Source: Pseudomonas pharyngis (GTDB taxonomy: Bacteria > Pseudomonadota > Gammaproteobacteria > Pseudomonadales > Pseudomonadaceae). From it: a DNA stretch of 64,000 nt. The notes below the pieces were generated by a model. That model was given only the letters and a program-made list of their open reading frames with translations. It made no database searches and was not told the origin of the DNA. Made by a program: the position numbers and the translations under genes. Positions 1 to 10,350 of this stretch are shown in pieces. The stretch is taken from assembly GCF_021602345.1 (NCBI RefSeq), contig NZ_BQID01000004.1, positions 186,001 to 250,000 of the forward strand, read 5' to 3'. The first letter of the stretch is position 1. Each line of letters begins with the position of its first letter.

Positions 1-132
1 GCGGTGGGCAAGGTCAGCATCGAAAGCACCGTGAAGGCGCTGCTGCCGTTCTATGCGGTGCTGTTCCTGGTGCTGATGCTGGTGACCTACGTTCCGGCAC
101 TGTCGCTGTGGTTACCGCACCTGGTGTTGTAA
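1..132 (+). CDS. TRAP transporter large permease, C-terminal end (partial)
   Basis: Only the last 43 residues and the TAA stop lie in the window. They form one hydrophobic membrane segment (FYAVLFLVLMLVTYVPALSL) ending in LWLPHLVL, the usual ending of DctM-type large permeases of TRAP dicarboxylate transporters, which use the sodium gradient and a periplasmic binding protein. The family call rests on this tail alone, so the substrate is unknown. The 5' part is outside the window. Confidence 0.6.
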   Translation, partial: AVGKVSIESTVKALLPFYAVLFLVLMLVTYVPALSLWLPHLVL

Positions 133-141
133 CGCGATCAC

Positions 142-171
142 TGTGGCGAGGGCGCCTGCTCCCTCGTCACA
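142..171. repeat. REP-like palindrome / possible terminator
   Basis: Arms TGTGGCGAGGG (142-152) and CCCTCGTCACA (161-171) pair with one mismatch around an 8-base loop. The arms resemble the GTGGCGAGGG palindromic units common in fluorescent pseudomonads. It lies between the convergent ends of the TRAP permease and the TauE/SafE gene, so it could also end transcription, but there is no long T tract. Confidence 0.5.
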
Positions 172-180
172 GACTTCATA

Positions 181-981
181 TCAAGCCCGCAGCAACATGT
201 AAGCCGCAACCACCAGGCACACACTGGCAAACCCCACCTGCAACGTCCTGGCCGGTACTCGCGCGCAAAGTTGGCGACCGATGATCATGCCGATGATGCT
301 CGCCACAATGAACGCAGCACCCAGGCGATCAATCCGCACCCCCGCGTGAAACGCGCCGATCACGCCGATGGCGGAAATCAGGCTGATGACCATCAGTGAA
401 GTAGCGACGATCCCGCGCATCTGTACATCGGTCAGTTGCTTGAACGCCGGCACGATCAGAAACCCGCCGCCCACCCCCAGCAACCCGGACACCACACCGG
501 TGACAGCGCCCAGTGCCGCGAGGGTCGCGGTGCATTTGGCGGTCCAGTCGAAACGGCCGGTCTGTTCATTGAGCATGCAGTTCTTCTGGCCCCAACTGGC
601 GTGGCCATGGTCGCTCGGGCCCTCCTGCTGGCGTTCGCGACGCAGCATGCGCCACGCCACCATCACCATCAGCAGGCTGAACAGAATCATCAAAATCTTT
701 TCCGGCAACTGATGGGCGAAGTAGATGCCCACTGGCGAAAACACCGCGCCGAGCGCTGCAATCAGCAGCGCCGCGCGATAACGCACCAGACCATGGCGCA
801 AACCATCGATCGCGCCGACCGCCGCCGCGCTGCCCACTGCAAACAACGCCACCGGCGCCGCTTGCGTCATCGTCCAGCCCAGCCCCAGCACCAGCGCCGG
901 CACCGCGAGAATCCCGCCGCCGGCGCCGGTCAGACCAAGGACCAATCCCATCACCACGCCAAACAGACTTGCCAGCAACAT
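181..981 (-). CDS. TauE/SafE family sulfite/sulfonate exporter-like membrane protein
   Basis: 266-residue inner membrane protein with two homologous halves. Each half opens with a glycine-rich hydrophobic motif (TGAGGGILAVPALV near residue 19 and LLGVGGGFLIVPAF near 166), the signature of TauE/SafE permeases, which move sulfur-containing anions. It starts 9 bases after the sulfide:quinone oxidoreductase gene and is the last gene of a bigR-sqr-tauE unit. A role in exporting sulfite or thiosulfate made during persulfide oxidation is inferred from this position. Confidence 0.85.
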   Translation of the reverse strand: MLLASLFGVVMGLVLGLTGAGGGILAVPALVLGLGWTMTQAAPVALFAVGSAAAVGAIDGLRHGLVRYRAALLIAALGAVFSPVGIYFAHQLPEKILMILFSLLMVMVAWRMLRRERQQEGPSDHGHASWGQKNCMLNEQTGRFDWTAKCTATLAALGAVTGVVSGLLGVGGGFLIVPAFKQLTDVQMRGIVATSLMVISLISAIGVIGAFHAGVRIDRLGAAFIVASIIGMIIGRQLCARVPARTLQVGFASVCLVVAAYMLLRA

Positions 982-990
982 AGAGTGTTC

Positions 991-2235
991 TCAGTCGACC
1001 CTGGACAGACGCGTCAGCCATTCGCGGCCCTTGAGCATGCCGTTCCAGTAGAACCACGGCAGCAGCGTCGCCTTCAGCCACCACGCGGAGCGGCGCGGCA
1101 CGGTCGGGTCGAGGGGAAAGGTCGGCAGCAATTTTCCGCCGTAGCCGAACTCGGCGAGGATCACCTTGCCCTTCTCTACCGTCAGCGGGCAGGAACCATA
1201 GCCGTCGTACTTCAGCGGCAGTGCCAGATCCTTGCGCAGGGCCAGCAGGTTTTCCGCCACCACCACGACTTGCTTGCGCACTGCCGCGGCGGTTTTCGCA
1301 TGGGTGGTGCCGCAGATATCGCCCAGGGCAAACACGTCGGGATAACGCGGATGTTGCAGCGTGTGCGGGTTGACCTCGCACCAGCCGCCGGCGTCGGCCA
1401 ACCGACTCTGCGCGATGAAATCCGGCGAAACCTGCGGCGGGACGGCGTGCAACAGATCGAAGGTTTTCGCCTGACGGGTGACATTGCCGTCCGCGTCCTT
1501 GACGTCGAACCAGGCGGTTTTCGCCGGGCCGTCGACCTTCACCAGATTGGAATTGAACGCCAGCCGCGCGTTGTATTTTTCGATGTACTTCATCAGCGGC
1601 GGCACGAAGGTCGGGACGCCGAACAATGCGGCGCCGGCCAGATTGAACTCGACCTCGACCTTGCTCAGCACGTTGCGCTTGAGCCAGTGATCGCAGGACA
1701 GGTACAGCGCCTTCTGCGGCGCGCCGGCGCACTTGATCGGGATTGGCGGCTGGGTGAACAGGGCTTTGCCGCCGCGCAGTTTCTGCACCTGATCCCAGGT
1801 GTATTGCGCGTGCTGATAGCTGTAGTTGGACGTGACGCCGTGCTGGCCGAGGCTGTCCTGCAGGCCTTCGATCTTCTCCCACGCCAGGCGCAGGCCGGGG
1901 CAGACGATCAGGTTCTGATAGGTGATGGTGCGTTGATCGTTGAGGGTGAGGCGGCGCTGGTCGGGGTCGATGCCGGTCACTGCCGCCTGAATCCAGGTTG
2001 CCTGGCGCGGCATCACTTTGTTCATCGGTCGGGCGGTGTCTTTGGCGTCATAGGCGCCACCGCCGACCAGCGTCCACGCCGGTTGGTAGTAATGCAGGGT
2101 GCTCGGCTCGATCACCGTGATTTTCAGGCCGGGATCGCGCTTGAGCAGGCTCGCGACAAAACCGATACCGGCAGTGCCGCCGCCGATGACCACGATGTCC
2201 GCACTGATGGATGGGCCCCAGTGTTGATCGTTCAT
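991..2235 (-). CDS. sqr: Sulfide:quinone oxidoreductase (type II-like)
   Basis: 414-residue FAD flavoprotein. It opens with the dinucleotide-binding motif VIGGGTAGIG (residues 16-25). Cys169 lies in KCAGAPQKALYLS, which matches the catalytic-cysteine motif of type II (mitochondrial SQOR-like) enzymes, and Cys308 in DICGTTHAKTAAA matches the second redox cysteine. The expected reaction is two-electron oxidation of sulfide to sulfane sulfur, passed to an acceptor such as glutathione, with electrons going to quinone. The start is preceded by AAGGA. The neighbours are a persulfide-sensing regulator and, divergently, a persulfide dioxygenase, which supports the call over other NADH-dehydrogenase-like flavoproteins. 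Confidence 0.88.
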   Translation of the reverse strand: MNDQHWGPSISADIVVIGGGTAGIGFVASLLKRDPGLKITVIEPSTLHYYQPAWTLVGGGAYDAKDTARPMNKVMPRQATWIQAAVTGIDPDQRRLTLNDQRTITYQNLIVCPGLRLAWEKIEGLQDSLGQHGVTSNYSYQHAQYTWDQVQKLRGGKALFTQPPIPIKCAGAPQKALYLSCDHWLKRNVLSKVEVEFNLAGAALFGVPTFVPPLMKYIEKYNARLAFNSNLVKVDGPAKTAWFDVKDADGNVTRQAKTFDLLHAVPPQVSPDFIAQSRLADAGGWCEVNPHTLQHPRYPDVFALGDICGTTHAKTAAAVRKQVVVVAENLLALRKDLALPLKYDGYGSCPLTVEKGKVILAEFGYGGKLLPTFPLDPTVPRRSAWWLKATLLPWFYWNGMLKGREWLTRLSRVD

Positions 2236-2273
2236 TGTTTGTTCCTTATGGCTGCACGCAAGGATAGCCGGGA

Positions 2274-2612
2274 CTATTGCGCCCAGCTTTTGAGCACGGC
2301 TCCGCAGTAGAGTCCGGAAAGGGTTTTCATCACCTGGATCACTTCGTGACTGGCGAGACCGTAAAAAATGTACTTGCCTTCACGACGGGTCGCGACCAGC
2401 CCTTCATCGCGCAAGATGCCCAGTTGCTGGGACAGGGTCGGCTGCCGCACGCCGGTCATTTTTTCCAGCTCGCCGACGTTGCGCTCGCCCTGGGTCAACT
2501 GGCACAGGATCAGCAGCCGATCCTCATTGGCCAAGGCCTTGAGCAAAGAACAGGCCTTGGAAGCCGAGGCGCGCAGTTGCGCCACTTCACATTCGGTCAG
2601 ACTGGATTGCAT
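2274..2612 (-). CDS. bigR: ArsR-family (per)sulfide-responsive repressor, BigR/SqrR-like
   Basis: 112-residue winged-helix repressor. The recognition region GVRQPTLSQQLGILRDEGLV and the wing TRREGKYIFYGL are typical of ArsR proteins. It lacks an obvious metal-binding ELCVCDL motif. Cys37 (LILCQL) and Cys103 (GLYCGA) sit where BigR and SqrR carry the cysteine pair that forms a di- to tetrasulfide bridge on persulfide stress, which releases DNA. It heads the leftward sqr-tauE unit (38-base gap to sqr). A palindrome at 2650-2665 lies between it and the divergent dioxygenase gene, so it probably represses itself and both arms. Confidence 0.85.
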   Translation of the reverse strand: MQSSLTECEVAQLRASASKACSLLKALANEDRLLILCQLTQGERNVGELEKMTGVRQPTLSQQLGILRDEGLVATRREGKYIFYGLASHEVIQVMKTLSGLYCGAVLKSWAQ

Positions 2613-2646
2613 TTGCAGGATGCCTTCAACGTCACTTAAGCTGCGG

Positions 2647-2668
2647 ACATTATGTGTTTACATAAAGT
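2647..2668. promoter_or_regulatory. Predicted BigR-type operator
   Basis: TTATGT (2650-2655) and ACATAA (2660-2665) are perfect inverted repeats around GTTT, and the symmetry extends imperfectly to 2647-2668. The site is in the 98-base gap between the divergent regulator and dioxygenase genes, where one dimer could control both promoters. It is the only strong palindrome in the gap. Confidence 0.65.
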
Positions 2669-2710
2669 GTTGCAACCCACTACTGATTTTTCGTCCTCTG
2701 CCACAGGTTC

Positions 2711-3580
2711 ATGTCCATGCCCGCGTTGATTGAAGCCTTTCTCGACCCCGCCTCCTCGACCTACAGCTACGTGGTCTACGAAGCCGACGGTGGGCAATGC
2801 GCGATCGTCGATCCGGTGCTCGATTACGACGGTGCCGCCGGCCGCACCTGCACGCTGCAAGCCGACCGGATCATCGCGTTCGTGCGCGAACATCGACTGC
2901 AGGTGCAATGGCTGCTGGAAACCCACGCCCATGCCGACCACCTCTCCGCCGCGCCTTACCTGCGCCGGGAACTGGGGGGCAAGATCGCCATTGGCGAATC
3001 CATCAGCAAAGTGCAGGACGTATTCAAAGCGCTGTTCAATCTGGAGCCGGAGTTTCGTGTCGATGGATCGCAGTTCGATCATCTGTTCACGCCGAACGAG
3101 TCATTCAGGATCGGCAATCTCAAGGCCACCGCCCTGCACGTCCCCGGCCACACCCCGGCGGACATGGCCTACTTGATCGATGGCGAACAGATTCTGGTCG
3201 GCGACACGCTGTTCATGCCCGACGTCGGCACCGCTCGTTGCGACTTTCCCGGCGGCAACGCCCATCAATTGTTCAATTCGATTCACAAGCTGCTGGCCTT
3301 CCCCGCCAGCGTGAAGCTTTACGTCTGCCACGACTACCCGCCGCAAGGCCGTGACTCGCAGTGCCAGACCACTGTAGGCGAACAGCGCAAAAGCAATATC
3401 CATGTGCATGACGGCATCGATGAAGCCACGTTCGTTGAAATGCGCACACGGCGGGACGCGGGGTTGGGAATGCCGACGCTGTTGCTGCCGGCGATTCAAG
3501 TCAACGTCCGGGCAGGAAACCTGCCGCCGGCGGAAGGCAATGGCGTTGTCTACCTGAAGATTCCCATCAACTCCGTGTAA
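2711..3580 (+). CDS. pdo: Persulfide dioxygenase (ETHE1/Blh-like metallo-beta-lactamase fold)
   Basis: 289-residue MBL-fold hydrolase. The metal motif THAHADH (residues 71-77), the following HVPGHTPADM and GDTLFMPDVGTARCDFPGG segments and the late VCHDYPPQGRD match ETHE1/Blh persulfide dioxygenases, which oxidise glutathione persulfide to sulfite with one mononuclear iron. Length agrees with the bacterial family. It is divergent from bigR-sqr-tauE across a shared operator, giving a pathway of sulfide to persulfide (Sqr) to sulfite (this enzyme), with possible export by the TauE protein. A second ATG six bases downstream is an alternative start. Confidence 0.88.
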   Translation: MSMPALIEAFLDPASSTYSYVVYEADGGQCAIVDPVLDYDGAAGRTCTLQADRIIAFVREHRLQVQWLLETHAHADHLSAAPYLRRELGGKIAIGESISKVQDVFKALFNLEPEFRVDGSQFDHLFTPNESFRIGNLKATALHVPGHTPADMAYLIDGEQILVGDTLFMPDVGTARCDFPGGNAHQLFNSIHKLLAFPASVKLYVCHDYPPQGRDSQCQTTVGEQRKSNIHVHDGIDEATFVEMRTRRDAGLGMPTLLLPAIQVNVRAGNLPPAEGNGVVYLKIPINSV

Positions 3581-3595
3581 GAAAAAAACACTAAG

Positions 3596-3667
3596 GGAAC
3601 CCGAAACAAGGGGATTCGTACCTGTCACGTCGGACCCCATGAACTGGGCGTAATCTCGGCCGACAGG
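3596..3667 (+). promoter_or_regulatory. Possible promoter and nested hairpin upstream of tyrosinase
   Basis: GGAAC at 3596-3600 and CGTA at 3617-3620, 16 bases apart, resemble an ECF-sigma type promoter. Just downstream CCTGTC (3621-3626) pairs with GACAGG (3662-3667) and encloses a smaller CCCA/TGGG hairpin, so the leader could fold. Both points are by eye only; no consensus was scored. Confidence 0.25.
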
Positions 3668-3707
3668 CAGACTTCATGGAGTAATCAACCCATGGAGATT
3701 TGGCAAT

Positions 3708-4553
3708 ATGGATATTCGCCGCAACCACCGGGATCTGTCCCCGGAGGAAAAGGCCGCCTTCGTCAACGCGGTTCTGACGCTGAAAAACAACGTGAACAGC
3801 GTGCTGCGTCCCGGCCAGCAAAGCCGTTACGACGATTTTGTACAGATCCACAAGAATTCAATGGGACGAGGTAATCCTCTTGTTCCCAATCCGCATCGCA
3901 GCCCCCTGTTCTATCCGTGGCACCGTGTGCTGATCCGCCAGTTCGAGTTGGCGCTGCAGGCCGCTGCTGATGACCCTCGCATCACCCTGCCCTACTGGAA
4001 CTGGCAACTCGGCGGCGCCGACAATCCGTTCACTTCGGACTTCATGGGCGGCAACGGTGACACTACCCAAAACATGCTGGTAACAACCGGGCCCTTTTCC
4101 AGTACACAGTCGTCATTCATTGTCTCCGTATGGGACGAGGGGTCCGGTAACGCCGGGGTGCGCCGCAATCTCGGTGCTGCGGGTGCCTTGCCGTCACCAG
4201 AAACCGTCATTTCGGCGCTGAACAGAACGTCCTACTGGATGGAGCCGGGCGGTTGGGAAAACGTCTCCGAGCGCGAACTGCACAATCAGGTACATGCCTG
4301 GATCGGGGGCAGCATGATGGAAGCATCCTCCCCCAACGACCCGATATTCTTCCTGCATCATTGCTATCTGGATCTGCTCTGGGAGCGCTGGAAGAAGCTC
4401 CATCCGAACGTCCCCTCCTTCACTCAGGACGACCTGAGTCACTCGACACTGGTCTTTCACCCGGAAAACGAACCCGCTCCCTGGCCTCAGAGCTTTACCG
4501 TTCAGCAGACACTTGTTACCGAAGACCTGGAATATCGCTATGAATACCTGTGA
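3708..4553 (+). CDS. Tyrosinase (type 3 binuclear copper monooxygenase)
   Basis: 281-residue protein, close in length to Streptomyces MelC2. CuA histidines are H48, H63 and H72 (the last in FYPWHRVLIRQFE). CuB histidines are H192 and H196 in LHNQVHAWIGG, with H217/H218 in DPIFFLHHCYLDLLWERW. Such enzymes hydroxylate phenols and oxidise the diphenols to quinones, leading to melanin-like products. No signal peptide is present and no MelC1-like copper chaperone lies next to it. The start has GGAG about 10 bases upstream. It stands alone, convergent with bkdR. Confidence 0.9.
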   Translation: MDIRRNHRDLSPEEKAAFVNAVLTLKNNVNSVLRPGQQSRYDDFVQIHKNSMGRGNPLVPNPHRSPLFYPWHRVLIRQFELALQAAADDPRITLPYWNWQLGGADNPFTSDFMGGNGDTTQNMLVTTGPFSSTQSSFIVSVWDEGSGNAGVRRNLGAAGALPSPETVISALNRTSYWMEPGGWENVSERELHNQVHAWIGGSMMEASSPNDPIFFLHHCYLDLLWERWKKLHPNVPSFTQDDLSHSTLVFHPENEPAPWPQSFTVQQTLVTEDLEYRYEYL

Positions 4554-4565
4554 ACTGCATCGCGC

Positions 4566-5054
4566 TCAGTTACCCAGCGTCAAGCCATTCGCCGGCAACG
4601 GCAACGCCGTCTTGTAGCGCACCTGCTTGAGCGCAAAACTTGACCGGATGTTGGCCACGCCCGGCACCTTGGTCAGAAAGTCCATCATGAAGCGTTCGAG
4701 CGACTGGATGGTCGGCACCAGCACCCGGATCAGATAGTCCGGGTCGCCGGCCATCAGGTAGCACTCCATGACCTCAGGGCGATCGGAAATCGCCTCTTCG
4801 AAATGCTGCAGCGCTTCCTCTACCTGTTTCTCGAGACTGACGTGGATGAACACGTTGACGTGCAGCCCCAGCAGGTCGGCATCCAGCAGGGTCACCTGCT
4901 CGCGGATCAGCCCCAGCTCTTCCATTGCCTTGACCCGGTTGAAGCACGGCGTCGGCGACAGATTGACCGAACGGGCCAGGTCGGCGTTGGTGATGCGCGC
5001 GTTCTCCTGAAGGCTGTTGAGAATGCCGATGTCGGTACGGTCCAGTTTGTGCAT
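4566..5054 (-). CDS. bkdR: Lrp/AsnC-family activator of the bkd operon, BkdR
   Basis: 162-residue Lrp-type regulator: N-terminal helix-turn-helix ([22 protein letters not shown], residues about 22-44) followed by the RAM ligand-binding domain ending in [17 protein letters not shown]. It is divergent from bkdA1 across 185 bases, exactly as in P. putida, where BkdR activates the bkd operon in response to branched-chain amino acids. Assignment rests on family and this arrangement. Confidence 0.92.
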   Translation of the reverse strand: MHKLDRTDIGILNSLQENARITNADLARSVNLSPTPCFNRVKAMEELGLIREQVTLLDADLLGLHVNVFIHVSLEKQVEEALQHFEEAISDRPEVMECYLMAGDPDYLIRVLVPTIQSLERFMMDFLTKVPGVANIRSSFALKQVRYKTALPLPANGLTLGN

Positions 5055-6475
<1,421 letters not shown>

Positions 6476-6476
6476 C

Positions 6477-7535
6477 ATGAACGATCACAACAACAATATT
6501 CAGTTGGAAACCGCCATGACCACGACCACCATGACCATGATCCAGGCCCTGCGCTCGGCCATGGATGTGATGCTTGAGCGTGACGACAACGTGGTGGTGT
6601 TCGGCCAGGACGTCGGTTACTTCGGCGGCGTGTTCCGTTGCACCGAAGGCTTGCAGACCAAGTACGGCACCTCGCGGGTGTTCGACGCGCCGATCTCCGA
6701 GAGCGGCATCGTCGGTGTCGCGGTGGGCATGGGCGCTTATGGCTTGCGTCCGGTGGCCGAGATCCAGTTCGCCGACTACGTGTACCCGGCGTCCGACCAG
6801 ATCATTTCCGAAGCCGCCCGTCTGCGTTATCGCTCGGCCGGCGAGTTCACCGCCCCGATGACCCTGCGCATGCCTTGCGGCGGCGGCATCTATGGCGGTC
6901 AGACCCACAGCCAGAGCATCGAAGCGATGTTCACTCAGGTCTGCGGCCTGCGCACCGTCATGCCGTCCAACCCGTATGACGCCAAAGGCCTGCTGATCGC
7001 CTCCATCGAAAACGATGACCCGGTGATCTTCCTCGAGCCGAAACGCCTGTACAACGGCCCGTTCGACGGGCACCACGACCGCCCGGTAACCCCGTGGTCG
7101 AAACACCCGCAAGCCCAGGTGCCAGATGGTTACTACACCGTGCCATTGGACGTTGCCGCCATCACTCGTCCGGGCAAGGACGTGACCGTGCTGACCTACG
7201 GCACCACCGTGTACGTGTCGCAAGTCGCCGCCGAAGAATCCGGCGTGGATGCCGAAGTCATCGACCTGCGCAGCCTGTGGCCGCTGGACCTGGAAACCAT
7301 CGTCAAATCCGTTAAGAAGACCGGCCGTTGCGTCGTGGTTCACGAAGCCACCCGCACCTGCGGTTTCGGCGCCGAACTGGTGTCGCTGGTGCAAGAGCAT
7401 TGCTTCCACCACCTGGAGGCGCCGATCGAACGCGTCACCGGTTGGGACACCCCCTACCCGCACGCGCAGGAGTGGGCGTATTTCCCTGGGCCGTCCCGAG
7501 TGGGCGCGGCGCTGAAACGGGTCATGGAGGTCTGA
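6477..7535 (+). CDS. bkdA2: Branched-chain 2-oxo acid dehydrogenase E1 beta
   Basis: 352 residues, the length of P. putida BkdA2. It has the transketolase pyrimidine-binding region (VVVFGQDVGYFGGVFRCTEGL) and the C-terminal domain (VIDLRSLWPLDLETI). It forms the alpha2beta2 E1 with BkdA1. The start at 6477 lies one base after the bkdA1 stop. A second in-frame ATG (6513) begins the strongly conserved part, so the first dozen residues are less certain. Stop and the bkdB start are directly adjacent. Confidence 0.97.
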   Translation: MNDHNNNIQLETAMTTTTMTMIQALRSAMDVMLERDDNVVVFGQDVGYFGGVFRCTEGLQTKYGTSRVFDAPISESGIVGVAVGMGAYGLRPVAEIQFADYVYPASDQIISEAARLRYRSAGEFTAPMTLRMPCGGGIYGGQTHSQSIEAMFTQVCGLRTVMPSNPYDAKGLLIASIENDDPVIFLEPKRLYNGPFDGHHDRPVTPWSKHPQAQVPDGYYTVPLDVAAITRPGKDVTVLTYGTTVYVSQVAAEESGVDAEVIDLRSLWPLDLETIVKSVKKTGRCVVVHEATRTCGFGAELVSLVQEHCFHHLEAPIERVTGWDTPYPHAQEWAYFPGPSRVGAALKRVMEV

Positions 7536-8807
7536 ATGGGCACGCACGTTATCAAGATGCCGGACATCGGCGAAGGCATCGCAGAAGTAGAACTGTCGCA
7601 GTGGCACGTCAAGGTTGGCGATCTGGTCGTTGAAGATCAGGTGCTGGCGGATGTGATGACCGACAAGGCGATGGTCGATATTCCCTCGCCGGTCCACGGC
7701 AAGGTGATTGCGCTGGGTGGTCAGCCGGGTGAAGTGATGGCGGTCGGCAGTGTGCTGATCAGCATCGAGGTCGAGGGCGCCGGCAATCTGAAGGAGTCGG
7801 ACAAACCGGCGCCAGTTGCGGCGAAAGAAACGCTAGTCGCACCCAAAGTTGAAGCTGTCGTTGAAAGCGAACCCGCCGCGCCGCGTACGGCTCCGGTTTG
7901 CCAGGGCCCGGTGGTCGCTCGCGAAGCCGATGAGCGTCCGCTGGCCTCGCCGGCCGTGCGCAAGCATGCGCTGGACCTGGGCATTCAATTGCGTCTGGTA
8001 CGTGGTTCCGGCCCGGCCGGTCGCGTGTTGCACGAAGACCTCGAGGCGTATCTGGCGCAAGGTCAATCGAACGCTTCGGCGCCGGTCGCTGCCGCGTACG
8101 CCCAGCGTCACGATGAAGAACAGATTCAAGTGATCGGCATGCGCCGCAAGATTGCCCAGCGCATGCAGGACGCCACCCAGCGTGCCGCGCACTTCAGTTA
8201 TGTCGAGGAAATCGACGTCACCGCGATTGAAGAACTGCGTGCCCACCTGAACGAAAAAAACGGCGCCAGCCGTGGCAAGCTGACCTTGCTGCCGTTCCTG
8301 GTGCGTGCGCTGGTCGTTGCCCTGCGCGACTTCCCGCAGATGAACGCCCGCTACGACGATGAAGCCCAGGTCATCACCCGCCTCGGCGCGGTTCATGTCG
8401 GCGTCGCGACCCAAAGCGATGTCGGCCTGATGGTGCCGGTGGTGCGTCACGCAGAAGCTCGCAGCCTGTGGGACAGCGCAGCGGAAATCTCCCGCCTGGC
8501 CACCGCTGCGCGCAATGGCAAGGCCAGCCGCGATGAACTGTCCGGCTCGACCATCACCCTGACCAGCCTCGGCGCCCTTGGCGGCATCGTCAGCACCCCG
8601 GTGCTGAACCTGCCTGAAGTCGCGATCGTCGGCGTCAACAAAATCGTCGAACGCCCAATGGTCGTCAAAGGCCAGGTGGTGATCCGCAAGATGATGAACC
8701 TCTCCAGCTCCTTCGATCACCGCGTGGTCGACGGCATGGACGCGGCGCTCTTCATCCAGGCCATTCGTGGCTTGCTCGAACAACCCGCGACCCTGTTTGT
8801 GGAGTGA
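7536..8807 (+). CDS. bkdB: Branched-chain 2-oxo acid dehydrogenase E2 (lipoamide acyltransferase)
   Basis: 423 residues. An N-terminal lipoyl domain carries the lipoylated Lys44 in [12 protein letters not shown]. After an Ala/Pro-rich linker comes the peripheral subunit-binding domain ([16 protein letters not shown], about residues 134-149), then the catalytic domain with the active-site motif [10 protein letters not shown] near the C-terminus. It transfers the acyl group to CoA and forms the core of the complex. No gap separates it from bkdA2. Confidence 0.97.
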   Translation: MGTHVIKMPDIGEGIAEVELSQWHVKVGDLVVEDQVLADVMTDKAMVDIPSPVHGKVIALGGQPGEVMAVGSVLISIEVEGAGNLKESDKPAPVAAKETLVAPKVEAVVESEPAAPRTAPVCQGPVVAREADERPLASPAVRKHALDLGIQLRLVRGSGPAGRVLHEDLEAYLAQGQSNASAPVAAAYAQRHDEEQIQVIGMRRKIAQRMQDATQRAAHFSYVEEIDVTAIEELRAHLNEKNGASRGKLTLLPFLVRALVVALRDFPQMNARYDDEAQVITRLGAVHVGVATQSDVGLMVPVVRHAEARSLWDSAAEISRLATAARNGKASRDELSGSTITLTSLGALGGIVSTPVLNLPEVAIVGVNKIVERPMVVKGQVVIRKMMNLSSSFDHRVVDGMDAALFIQAIRGLLEQPATLFVE

Positions 8808-8811
8808 CGCA

Positions 8812-10185
8812 ATGCAAACTCTGAACACCACGCTGCTGATCATCGGCGGTGGCCCCGGCGGTTACGTGACGGCCATTCGCGCCGGGCAACTGGGCATTTC
8901 GACCATTCTGGTCGAGGGCGAATCGCTGGGCGGCACCTGCCTGAACATCGGCTGCATTCCGTCGAAAGCGCTGATCCATGTGGCCGAGCAGTTTCACCAG
9001 ACGCAACATCACAATCAGCATTCGGCACTGGGCATTAGCGTTTCGGCGCCGACCCTCGACATCACCAAGAGCGTCGAGTGGAAGGACGGCATCGTCGATC
9101 GCCTGACCACCGGCGTCGCCGCGTTGCTGAAGAAGCACAAGGTTCAGGTCATCAATGGCTGGGCCAAGGTCATCGACGGCAAGACCGTGGAAGTCGGCGA
9201 TACCCGCATCCAGTGCGAGCATCTGGTGCTGGCCACCGGCTCGAAAAGCGTCAACCTGCCGATCCTGCCGATTGGCGGGCCGATCATTTCGTCGACCGAA
9301 GCACTGGCACCGAAGTCGGTTCCGAAACGCTTGATCGTGGTCGGCGGTGGTTACATCGGTCTGGAGCTGGGCATTGCCTATCGCAAGCTCGGCGCCGAGG
9401 TCAGTGTGGTCGAGGCGCAGGATCGCATCCTGCCGGCCTACGACGCCGAACTGACCCAACCGGTGCACGACGCGCTGAAGCAACTGGGCGTGAAGCTGTA
9501 CCTCAAGCACAGCGTGCTGGGCTTCAACGGGACATTGCAGGTGCGCGATCCGAACGGCGACACCTTGAACCTGGAAACCGATCAGGTGCTGGTGGCCGTC
9601 GGTCGCAAACCCAACACCCAAGGCTGGAACCTTGAAGCGCTGAACCTGGACATGAACGGTTCGGCGATCAAGATCGACAGCCGCTGCCAGACCAGCATGC
9701 GCAACGTCTACGCCATCGGCGACCTGAGCGGCGAACCGATGCTGGCCCACCGCGCCATGGCTCAGGGCGAGATGGTTGCCGAGCTGATCAGCGGCAAGAC
9801 CCGCGAATTCAACCCGACCGCCATCGCTGCCGTGTGCTTTACCGACCCGGAACTGGTGGTCGTTGGCAAGACGCCGGACGAGGCCAAGGCGGCGGGACTT
9901 GACTGCATCGTGTCGAACTTCCCGTTCGCGGCCAATGGCCGGGCGATGACACTGGAGTCGAAAACCGGCTTCGTGCGGGTGGTCGCTCGTCGGGACAATC
10001 ATGTGATTGTCGGTTGGCAGGCGGTCGGTGTCGGGGTTTCGGAATTGTCGACTGCGTTCGCGCAAAGCCTGGAAATGGGTGCGCGACTGGAAGACATCGG
10101 TGGCACCATCCATGCGCACCCGACCCTGGGTGAAGCGGTGCAGGAAGCGGCGTTGCGTGCGCTTGGGCACGCGTTGCACCTGTAA
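8812..10185 (+). CDS. lpdV: Dihydrolipoyl dehydrogenase E3 of the BCKD complex (Lpd-Val)
   Basis: 457 residues. FAD-binding [19 protein letters not shown] at the N-terminus, redox disulfide [16 protein letters not shown]-binding [12 protein letters not shown], and C-terminal catalytic HAHPTLGEA. It reoxidises the dihydrolipoyl arm of BkdB. The open frame continues 15 codons upstream into bkdB, but the ATG at 8812, four bases after the bkdB stop, gives the normal family N-terminus. Confidence 0.96.
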   Translation: MQTLNTTLLIIGGGPGGYVTAIRAGQLGISTILVEGESLGGTCLNIGCIPSKALIHVAEQFHQTQHHNQHSALGISVSAPTLDITKSVEWKDGIVDRLTTGVAALLKKHKVQVINGWAKVIDGKTVEVGDTRIQCEHLVLATGSKSVNLPILPIGGPIISSTEALAPKSVPKRLIVVGGGYIGLELGIAYRKLGAEVSVVEAQDRILPAYDAELTQPVHDALKQLGVKLYLKHSVLGFNGTLQVRDPNGDTLNLETDQVLVAVGRKPNTQGWNLEALNLDMNGSAIKIDSRCQTSMRNVYAIGDLSGEPMLAHRAMAQGEMVAELISGKTREFNPTAIAAVCFTDPELVVVGKTPDEAKAAGLDCIVSNFPFAANGRAMTLESKTGFVRVVARRDNHVIVGWQAVGVGVSELSTAFAQSLEMGARLEDIGGTIHAHPTLGEAVQEAALRALGHALHL

Positions 10186-10209
10186 AAACCCGACACGGGG
10201 GAGTTTTTT
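10184..10209 (+). terminator. Weak possible terminator after lpdV
   Basis: AAAAAC at 10184-10189 can pair with GTTTTT around 10203-10208, extended by CC/GG with a bulge, and ends in six T. It falls directly after the last bkd gene. The stem is weak and irregular. Confidence 0.35.
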
Positions 10210-10350
10210 CATAAGCAGGCTAATAAATCTGCTGCTCCCCCCATCGCCCGGGCTGCGAAACCGCTCAAGAATGAAGTATTGTTGTGCCCATCCAAAAAAA
10301 CGTCAGAAGCCTTGAACCGCTTCGGCGGTTGTTCAGTGATAGAGGGTGTC

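Noticed and set aside
436-2310. Very long open frame on the plus strand antisense to the SQR and TauE genes (624 codons)
   Set aside because: GC-rich coding DNA leaves antisense frames open. The product is rich in His, Arg and Gln with no domain, while the minus-strand genes carry clear motifs.
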